Source: Leguminivora glycinivorella (lineage: Eukaryota > Arthropoda > Insecta > Lepidoptera > Tortricidae). From it: a stretch of DNA of 64,000 nucleotides. Every line of letters begins with the position of its first letter. Positions within the stretch are counted from its first letter, which is position 1. Positions 63,709 through 64,000 of this stretch are shown here, one piece after another. The notes below the pieces were generated by a model. That model was given only the letters and a program-made list of their open reading frames with translations. It had not been told where the DNA came from and did no database searches. The stretch lies in contig NC_062992.1 of NCBI RefSeq assembly GCF_023078275.1, positions 9,561,706 through 9,625,705 of the forward strand, written 5' to 3'. A program made the position numbers and the translations under genes.

Positions 63709-64000
63709 CTGTACAGAACAGAACATTCTTCAATTTGAATACCACCTATTTTTGAAAACAAACACTTCTGATGATAATAAACTGCAGTAAAATTGGAATT
63801 AGAATAATATTTGTAATAGGCTAATATAGGTATTAAATGTTACCAAGACGAAACCATCAGTCGTAGAGTATGGCCACTCCCGCTCCCCGCTGACAGTGCC
63901 GCCCACCCCCTCTCGGTTACCTCACAGTTACCGCCTGTTAAAAACGCGAACAGTCGACCTGTCATATTTCACTCACACAAGCATAGTACGCGTTCACCTA
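63709..64000. other. Upstream of the first visible Tg1 exon
   Basis: Nothing certain. A GC-richer patch (63880-63960) could include an upstream exon or UTR, but no reading frame with a phase-1 donor stood out. Confidence 0.3.

Overview
The window is eukaryotic, intron-rich and AT-rich, and almost certainly comes from a moth or butterfly. The evidence is spliced genes with GT-AG introns, Lep1-type Helitrons (start TCxATACTAATATTATAAAT, end GCGGGCAAAAGCTAGT), a tRNA-derived SINE present three times, TTAA-flanked piggyBac-like elements, and CR1/Jockey-type and Penelope retroelements. No strain or species can be named from the sequence alone.

Two conserved genes could be assembled exon by exon, both on the minus strand. 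(1) GMP reductase: eight coding exons at 51643-51557, 18538-18419, 17644-17554, 12473-12307, 11944-11879, 9960-9838, 4745-4529 and 4133-3964. All splice phases agree, giving a complete 346-residue protein with the catalytic Cys at residue 186. The gene covers about 48 kb; intron 1 alone is 33 kb and holds most of the mobile DNA. (2) Upstream of it, a secreted-type cysteine-rich protein with a thyroglobulin type-1 domain: eleven phase-consistent exons from 63708 to 54623 encode the last ~367 residues; the 5' end lies beyond the window. Decayed tandem copies of two of its exons sit beside the intact ones. Smaller candidates are a two-exon truncated THAP-type zinc finger (45967-45369, minus) and an 80-codon ORF with a strong signal peptide (46728-46967, plus).

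Region by region: 1-3963 is downstream flank with simple repeats and palindromic MITEs. 3964-18538 holds GMP reductase exons 8 to 2 with introns full of SINE, Helitron, piggyBac-like, MITE and retroposon DNA. 18539-51556 is the giant intron 1. It contains nested MITEs and a 336-bp tandem duplication (19.4-21.3 kb), a nearly full-length CR1/Jockey-type retrotransposon (22.8-27.65 kb), a Penelope-like element with perfect 93-bp inverted arms and hammerhead-like cores (34.3-35.65 kb), a 9.5-kb head-to-tail block of three non-autonomous Helitrons carrying GC-rich hairpin arrays (35.67-45.13 kb), the THAP remnant, a foldback element (47.5-49.2 kb) and a stack of nested DNA transposons (49.6-50.95 kb). 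51644-54622 is intergenic. 54623-63708 is the thyroglobulin-domain gene, also studded with MITEs.

The most unusual feature is the Helitron block. Unit 1 (35666-38449), unit 2 (38450-41597) and unit 3 (41598-45130) each end with the same 10-bp-stem hairpin followed by CTAG, and unit 2 abuts unit 3 with no intervening base. Inside them about twelve ~440-bp modules are built from short GC palindromes such as GGGCCGAAGGCCC and large ~50-bp-arm hairpins, in sharp contrast with the AT-rich surroundings. None of these modules looks protein-coding.
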